IMG/VR virus record: IMGVR_UViG_3300044617_001137
Location: 1-27,704 of that record
Source: a virus
DNA length: 27,704 bases
Direction: 5' to 3' (one strand)
Position numbers and translations under genes: made by a program. Each line of letters opens with the position of its first letter. Positions within the stretch are counted from its first letter, which is position 1. The notes below the pieces were generated by a model. That model searched no databases, was not told the DNA's origin, and saw only the letters and a list, made by a program, of their open reading frames with translations. This document shows positions 24,366 to 27,704 of the stretch, in pieces.

Positions 24366-24546
24366 AGGCTTTCTCCTTTTCTTCGAGTAGTGCAAGCGTG
24401 GCTTGCAGGATGCGGTTCTCAACACCCAGGTGAGTGGTGAGTTCACGCGCTTGTCCATACTTGCGCTCAAGGCACAAGTCGTGGATTGCTCGGGCCATGC
24501 GCTCGATCTCCATGAGCGGCATGGCGTAGTCGGTGATGGTGTTCAT
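24334..24546 (-). CDS. Small helical hypothetical protein, 70 aa
   Basis: The ATG at 24546 overlaps the polymerase stop (ATGA), so it is translated by coupling; an AAAGGG lies too close to be an ideal ribosome site. The protein is almost wholly helical, with MEIERMARAIHDLCLERKYG and ILQATLALLEEKEKAF. The layout of one helix, a short loop and a second Leu-rich helix is common in small phage proteins beside replication genes. No catalytic motif is seen. Its 3' end contains the ribosome site and start of the metallopeptidase gene, which links the two. Function unknown. Confidence 0.65.
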   Translation of the reverse strand: MNTITDYAMPLMEIERMARAIHDLCLERKYGQARELTTHLGVENRILQATLALLEEKEKAFANPQEVQAQ

Positions 24547-26522
24547 CCCTTTGCCAGTCCATATCGTCTGTTAGCACCGCCGTCTGCAGCCAGGGGAATC
24601 CCCGGCATGTAGCTCGGCTGCACGGTCATGCAGGCCAGAAGGTAGTCTTTGGCCTCATCTGCTTCACTCTCCGGCGCGATACACAACGCCTCGTCGTGCA
24701 CGGTTCCACAGACCGGATACCGCTTTCCTATTCGCAGCATCCCGTCAGTCATCACACAACGCGCCGTGCCCTGCACCACGTTGTTCGTGACCTTGCCCGC
24801 GTAGAGCTTGCTTCGCTTGCCGTCCTTGCCGTCAGCGTAGCTCCACTGGACTCGGCCCCTCTCGTCTTGGTCAGGGCGGAGGTCAGGATACCGCACAGAC
24901 ATGCCGCTTGGCAAGACGATTTCGCCCTTGCGGAAGATCAGGCACTTGTGCGTGTACTCCTTGCCCTTGTACAGGCTCTGCTCGATGAGTTGGCCCATCA
25001 GTTCCCAGAACGCCACCACCGGCCACGAGGCCGTGCGGTACTTGTCGATGATGGCCTTGGCTGCGAGGCAGTGGATGGCAAGCTCAAGGTCGGTGCAGGT
25101 GTGGGGGATCTCCTCCATCTTCTTGATGTTCTCGTCCCAGGACAGGAACTTCTGCACGTCAGCGCCGACAACACCAAGCTGCTTCGCCTCTTCCCTTGAG
25201 TACCGCTTGGGTGGCGCTCCCAGGAACCCAGTAAGCAACTGGGCCGCGAAGCTGGCCCAGCCTAGCTGGTAGCCCGCGCCCAGCAGGGCTGACTTGGCCG
25301 ACTGCCGCTCCACCGGGTGACTGTCCTTGGTCATGCCGGGGATGTTGAACATCTGCGAACCGAACTGCGCGTAGGGATCGCCACCAGCGCGGAAGATGTC
25401 GAGCAGGGCGTCGTAGTCAGCCAGCCACGCCAGCACACGCGGCTCGATCTGCGAGAGGTCACCGACCACGATGACGTGATCCTCAGGGGCCATGATCGCC
25501 TTACGCAGAAAAGAGCCTCTCTTCAGGTTCTGCATGTTGATCGCGCTGCCCTTGGCTGCAGTCCACCGGCCTGTGGCTGCACCGTAGTAGCTCAGGGGCA
25601 CCGGCAGGTCGCCCCGGTCAGCAATGTCGAGGAAGCGCTGCGCACGTGTGCGTTCGCTGGTGCTCTTGACCTTCAGTCTTGCTTCGCATAGGAGAGCAAC
25701 GTCCTCATTCTCATGATTGAGTAGTGCCTGGAATAACGCGTCATTCTTGGCAAGAGCAAGCGTTTCTTCGCCTGTAGTCTTGCTGATCTTCGTTGGCGGA
25801 TCAATGCCAAGTGCTTTGAGCGCTTGCGCAAATTGCGGGTTCGAAGCGAGAGTAGCTTCCACCATGCCGAGCTTTGCAAGGAGTCCTTCACGTGCAGTCC
25901 TTTCTTCTTCAATCGCCTGCGCCAACATCTCCTTGTCAAGCTGCAGCAGCGGGCGGGTGTACATCTTCAGCGTCATGTCGATGAGCTTCAACTCCTTGGT
26001 CGGGTAGCCCTCGATCAAGCGCAGGAAGATCTGCTCACACAGGTACGTGTCGTGCTTGCAGTAGTCGGCCAGCTCCTGTTCGACCGCGAACGGGATGCTC
26101 TCCAGCATGCCATCGGTGCTGTGCACCGCCTTGCCCTTGGGGGGAAGCTCGAACGCCTCGGCCAGCGTAGCCAGACTGTTGCCCACCTCCACGCCACGCA
26201 GGGCGCGGGCCATGCTGAGCGTGTCGAAGATGAACGCGGGCTGGATGCCGTAGACCCAGGAGAGGATCGTCACGTCGAACTGGGCGTTGTGAGCAAGCAC
26301 AGCAGTGCGGGACCAGTCGATGCTGGACTTCCAGCGCCTGATGCGGTCGCTGCGTACCCACACCGGGATCTCGTCGGTGCCCACTTCCTTCCAGCACAGC
26401 CCCCACGCCTTGAAGCGCGGGTCGCGGACGTACTCTTCAGTAGTCATTTTGCTGAGCGTGTACTCTGCCCGAGACCATGCGGTCTCGAAGTCCAAGACGA
26501 CGATCTTGTCGTAAGGTTTCAA
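24543..26522 (-). CDS. Family A DNA polymerase with 3'-5' exonuclease, 659 aa (TTG start)
   Basis: The start is a TTG at 26522 with AAAGGAG 7 bases before it. The next ATG codon would remove exonuclease motif I, so TTG is needed. Exonuclease motifs are D11/E13 (VVLDFETAW), D83 (AHNAQFD) and Y154-x3-D158 (YCKHD). Polymerase motifs are TGRW (317-320), motif A GDLSQIEPRVLAW (D355, E360), motif B RQSAKSALLGAGYQLG (R406, K410, Y418) and motif C VHDEA (H609, D610, E611). Motif B has Leu414 where E. coli Pol I has Phe762. There is no 5' nuclease domain. It is the replicative polymerase of the phage. Its start overlaps the stop of the previous gene (TTGA). Confidence 0.96.
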   Translation of the reverse strand: MKPYDKIVVLDFETAWSRAEYTLSKMTTEEYVRDPRFKAWGLCWKEVGTDEIPVWVRSDRIRRWKSSIDWSRTAVLAHNAQFDVTILSWVYGIQPAFIFDTLSMARALRGVEVGNSLATLAEAFELPPKGKAVHSTDGMLESIPFAVEQELADYCKHDTYLCEQIFLRLIEGYPTKELKLIDMTLKMYTRPLLQLDKEMLAQAIEEERTAREGLLAKLGMVEATLASNPQFAQALKALGIDPPTKISKTTGEETLALAKNDALFQALLNHENEDVALLCEARLKVKSTSERTRAQRFLDIADRGDLPVPLSYYGAATGRWTAAKGSAINMQNLKRGSFLRKAIMAPEDHVIVVGDLSQIEPRVLAWLADYDALLDIFRAGGDPYAQFGSQMFNIPGMTKDSHPVERQSAKSALLGAGYQLGWASFAAQLLTGFLGAPPKRYSREEAKQLGVVGADVQKFLSWDENIKKMEEIPHTCTDLELAIHCLAAKAIIDKYRTASWPVVAFWELMGQLIEQSLYKGKEYTHKCLIFRKGEIVLPSGMSVRYPDLRPDQDERGRVQWSYADGKDGKRSKLYAGKVTNNVVQGTARCVMTDGMLRIGKRYPVCGTVHDEALCIAPESEADEAKDYLLACMTVQPSYMPGIPLAADGGANRRYGLAKG

Positions 26523-26824
26523 TGCGTTTCTCCTTTGCGTTGCAGGTCGTTGGCGACCATGTTGGTGATGAACATCTCAGCGGCTTGCGTGACGATGTGG
26601 CCTGTGTCGTTCGCCGAGGAGTTGACACCCATGACCTTGAGCGTCTCCTCGTTCTCGACCAGCAGAAACACGCCGTGGTTCTTCTCATGCAAGAAGCAGC
26701 TACCCACCATGAGTATGGCCCGCACGAACTGGTCCGCCTCATCTGCAGGAAGCGCAGCGATGCGCTCCATCATCGCTACCATCTCGATGCGTTGCTTTAA
26801 GCTGTCTGTGTCTACTGTGCCCAT
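26519..26824 (-). CDS. Hypothetical protein upstream of the polymerase, 101 aa
   Basis: The ATG at 26824 begins MGTVDTDSLKQRIEMVAMM with AGAAAGG before it. The open frame goes on to 26845, but that would overlap the nuclease gene further. The protein has a helical N-terminus, a beta-like middle (FLHEKNHGVFLLVENEETL) and a helical end (VTQAAEMFITNMVANDL). No motif is recognised. The pattern could be a small alpha/beta fold. It overlaps the VRR-NUC gene by 13 bases and the polymerase start by 4 bases, so it is translated with them and probably assists replication. This is inference from context only. Confidence 0.7.
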   Translation of the reverse strand: MGTVDTDSLKQRIEMVAMMERIAALPADEADQFVRAILMVGSCFLHEKNHGVFLLVENEETLKVMGVNSSANDTGHIVTQAAEMFITNMVANDLQRKGETH

Positions 26825-27114
26825 GATTGCCTTTCTGCGAACCACTCTTCGAGCAGTTCAAGTGTATCTTCCCTGACCACCATCGCGGACCCACCGGCAC
26901 GGTGGATGTCTGCCATCTCACGTTCTTGCAGGGCGGTGGGCTTGTTGAAACCGGCCTTGCATTCTACACCAAGGAACATGCCTCGGTAGCAGACGATGAT
27001 GTCTGGTATGCCTGCTCGACCGTAGCCGTTCTGTGCAGGAAAGAAGTAGTAAGCGCGGTACTTCTTGATGATCTCGACGCACTTGGCTTTGACTTTACTT
27101 TCCGGGGTTGCCAT
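26812..27114 (-). CDS. VRR-NUC domain nuclease, 100 aa
   Basis: The ATG at 27114 has GGAGGAA 9 bases upstream and begins MATPESKVKAKCVEIIKK. The motifs E5, G35-x-P37-D38 (GRAGIPDIIV), E51-x-K53 (GVECKAG) and Q63 (TALQERE) form the virus-type replication-repair nuclease fold, a branch of the PD-(D/E)XK superfamily. The length is typical for the stand-alone phage form. Such proteins cut branched DNA, in the way of a Holliday-junction resolvase. It lies between the DUF3310 gene (20-base overlap) and the unknown 101-aa gene, at the head of the replication operon. Confidence 0.9.
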   Translation of the reverse strand: MATPESKVKAKCVEIIKKYRAYYFFPAQNGYGRAGIPDIIVCYRGMFLGVECKAGFNKPTALQEREMADIHRAGGSAMVVREDTLELLEEWFAERQSWAQ

Positions 27115-27322
27115 CGTTGAATTCCTCCACTTCAATGAGCTTGTCGATGTAATGCCGCGCCTTCTTCAGGTCTTGCACGCCGCCCTTGTGTCGCCAGCGG
27201 GACAGATACTTGACAGCGTTGCCGTCTAGATACCCTAACTGCCAGTCGAGGATCACGTCCCACGTTTCGTAGGTGTGTTGTTTGTAGTGAGCGCCGCCCA
27301 CTTGGGTTTCGTTTGCTGCCAT
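27095..27322 (-). CDS. DUF3310 family protein, 75 aa
   Basis: Residues about 11-65 match the DUF3310 pattern: AHYKQHTYETWDVI, then GYLDGNAVKYLSRWRHKGG and DLKKARHYIDKLIE. The conserved H-Y-K, G-N-A-x-K-Y and D-L-x-K-A elements are all present. Family members are common in phage replication regions and are sometimes labelled nucleotide kinase-like, without proof of activity. The ATG at 27322 has a C/A-rich leader without a Shine-Dalgarno site. It is the first gene after the structured intergenic region, and its 3' end overlaps the VRR-NUC start by 20 bases. Confidence 0.88.
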   Translation of the reverse strand: MAANETQVGGAHYKQHTYETWDVILDWQLGYLDGNAVKYLSRWRHKGGVQDLKKARHYIDKLIEVEEFNDGNPGK

Positions 27323-27395
27323 GATGTTGAGGTGTTGTTGGGGGTTGAGGGGGAGACACAGATTCCTAGCCCCCTCGGTCTAGGTTCAGGGAGAT

Positions 27396-27433
27396 GCACC
27401 ATACGCATCAAAATCAGCGGGCACGTATGGTGC
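27396..27433. repeat. Perfect 10-bp inverted repeat with 18-base spacer
   Basis: Arms gcaccatacg (27396-27405) and cgtatggtgc (27424-27433) are exact reverse complements. The arrangement suits two half-sites for a dimeric DNA-binding protein or an RNA hairpin with a large loop. It lies about 75-110 bases upstream of the DUF3310 start. Confidence 0.75.
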
Positions 27434-27470
27434 GCAAGAAATGGCTTCACATCTGTGAGGCTAGAACCAC

Positions 27471-27488
27471 GCTTGCAGCTATGCAAGC
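27471..27488. repeat. Perfect 7-bp hairpin with a 4-base loop
   Basis: Arms gcttgca (27471-27477) and tgcaagc (27482-27488) flank gcta. A 7-bp stem with one G-U pair, cttcaca/tgtgagg, sits just beside it at 27445-27460. No T-run follows on either strand. Confidence 0.6.
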
Positions 27489-27502
27489 CCGCTAAAAATC
27501 TG

Positions 27503-27704
27503 CTACGCCGACTTCTTCGGCGCTTTTGTATTTGGATTTTCGTATTGCGCTGTTGACGACGAGGGTGTCACCTCGGTAGCTATAGAGGAAAGGCCAACAA
27601 TTCTTTCCTCCGTGTTGAACCTGTGCAGGTTCGCACACTGGTAGCGACGGCGGCGCGATCCATCTCTCCTGAGAACTGACTCCAGAACAGACGTCCAGGC
27701 GTTG
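27503..27704 (-). CDS. NrdR-like zinc-ribbon protein, C-terminal 66 aa (5' end outside window)
   Basis: The - strand frame is open from the window edge to a TAG at 27505-27503. The visible part begins NAWTSVLESVLRRDGSRRRR and continues YQCANLHRFNTEERIVGL. This fits the second half of an NrdR-type zinc ribbon (T-x-V-x-x-S ... DG ... RRRR-x-x-C ... RF-x-T-x-E), with the usual second C-x2-C replaced by C-x3-H (C and H of QCANLH). No ATP-cone follows; the chain ends in a Ser/Thr/Lys tail. NrdR represses ribonucleotide reductase genes in bacteria; a short phage form would be a DNA- or RNA-binding protein of unknown target. The first Cys pair should lie just beyond the window. Confidence 0.75.
   Translation of the reverse strand, partial: NAWTSVLESVLRRDGSRRRRYQCANLHRFNTEERIVGLSSIATEVTPSSSTAQYENPNTKAPKKSA
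27506..27527 (+). terminator. Possible terminator hairpin at the end of the zinc-ribbon gene
   Basis: Arms cgccga (27506-27511) and tcggcg (27517-27522) enclose a 5-base loop and are followed on the + strand by cTTTTg. On the - strand the stem lies in the last codons of the zinc-ribbon gene, and a T5 run starts only 9 bases past the stem. It would end a rightward transcript better than the leftward one, but no rightward gene is seen here. Confidence 0.3.

Larger units (their letters stand above)
27323..27502 (-). promoter_or_regulatory. Structured intergenic region upstream of the DUF3310 gene
   Basis: No credible gene is seen in these 180 bases. Read on either strand they hold several dyads: cctag/ctagg (27365-27384), a perfect 10-bp repeat (27396-27433), a 7-bp stem with one G-U pair (27445-27460) and a perfect 7-bp stem (27471-27488). 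No convincing -35/-10 pair was found by eye. The last 30 bases before the DUF3310 start, read on the - strand, are C/A-rich and unstructured. The region may hold operators, a structured leader RNA or an origin. Confidence 0.5.

Noticed and set aside
25824-26876. 350-codon open frame on the + strand over the polymerase
   Set aside because: It is antisense to conserved exonuclease motifs and has shadow composition.
27275-27556. 93-codon open frame on the + strand over the right intergenic region
   Set aside because: It overlaps the DUF3310 start and the zinc-ribbon gene on the other strand, and its Cys/Arg/Leu-rich sequence has no recognisable pattern.
27553-27586. TTGACG ... TATAGA promoter-like pair on the + strand
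   Set aside because: The spacer is 22 bases, too long for a sigma-70 promoter, and the pair lies inside the zinc-ribbon coding frame.
27585-27638. Dyads gaggaaag/ctttcctc (27585-27610) and gaacctg/caggttc (27617-27632)
   Set aside because: They are real inverted repeats, but they lie inside the reading frame of the zinc-ribbon protein, so I do not call them regulatory without conservation data.
1-27704. tRNA or rRNA genes, insertion sequences, integrase
   Set aside because: No cloverleaf pattern, conserved rRNA segment, transposase or tyrosine/serine recombinase motif was seen on either strand.

Overview
The window is part of a tailed double-stranded DNA bacteriophage genome (Caudoviricetes). 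Every recognisable gene is a phage virion or phage replication gene. Genes are packed with overlapping starts and stops, and the two gene blocks run towards each other. Base composition is GC-rich, with hand-counted 60-base lines of 58-67% GC in typical coding stretches and some clear AT-rich islands. Together with Shine-Dalgarno sites of the GGAG type, this fits a Gram-negative host, plausibly an aquatic proteobacterium. The host cannot be fixed from the sequence. No terminase, portal, capsid, lysis gene, integrase, tRNA, IS element or CRISPR array is visible.

Left block, + strand, 1-16532: the 3' end of a structural gene, then four complete genes separated by only a few bases. These are a 1053-aa Gly/Ala-rich and repeat-containing protein, a 671-aa Gln-rich protein with hendecad-like repeats, a 579-aa Pro/Met/Gly-rich protein, and a 3130-aa giant. 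The giant has a membrane-active-looking N-terminus, long coiled-coil regions, a zincin metallopeptidase motif, an ADP-ribosyltransferase-like domain of the polyvalent-protein type, and a C-terminal region resembling large-polyvalent-protein domain LPD38. I interpret the cassette as internal virion or DNA-ejection proteins, with the giant carrying enzymes delivered into the host along with the genome.

Right block, - strand, 27704 down to 16477: in transcription order, a truncated NrdR-like zinc-ribbon protein, a structured 180-base intergenic region, a DUF3310 protein, a VRR-NUC nuclease, an unknown protein, a family A DNA polymerase (TTG start), a small unknown protein, a small zincin (probable TTG start), a RecB/Cas4-like PD-(D/E)XK nuclease with an Fe-S-type cysteine set, a 56-aa protein, a small HNH protein, an SNF2-type helicase (GTG start), a 130-aa coiled-coil protein, an SSB-like protein with an AT-hook-like motif, an HTH regulator, a 46-aa protein, a primase-helicase, and a 65-aa protein. 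The last of these overlaps the 3' end of the giant gene tail-to-tail. This is a replication and recombination module, with translational coupling through most of its length.

The most interesting items are the giant polyvalent protein (especially an AT-rich insertion inside its ADP-ribosyltransferase domain), the hairpin-dense intergenic region, the zinc-ribbon protein at the right edge, and the Leu at the position equivalent to E. coli Pol I Phe762 in the polymerase. All family assignments come from reading motifs by eye. No database search was made.
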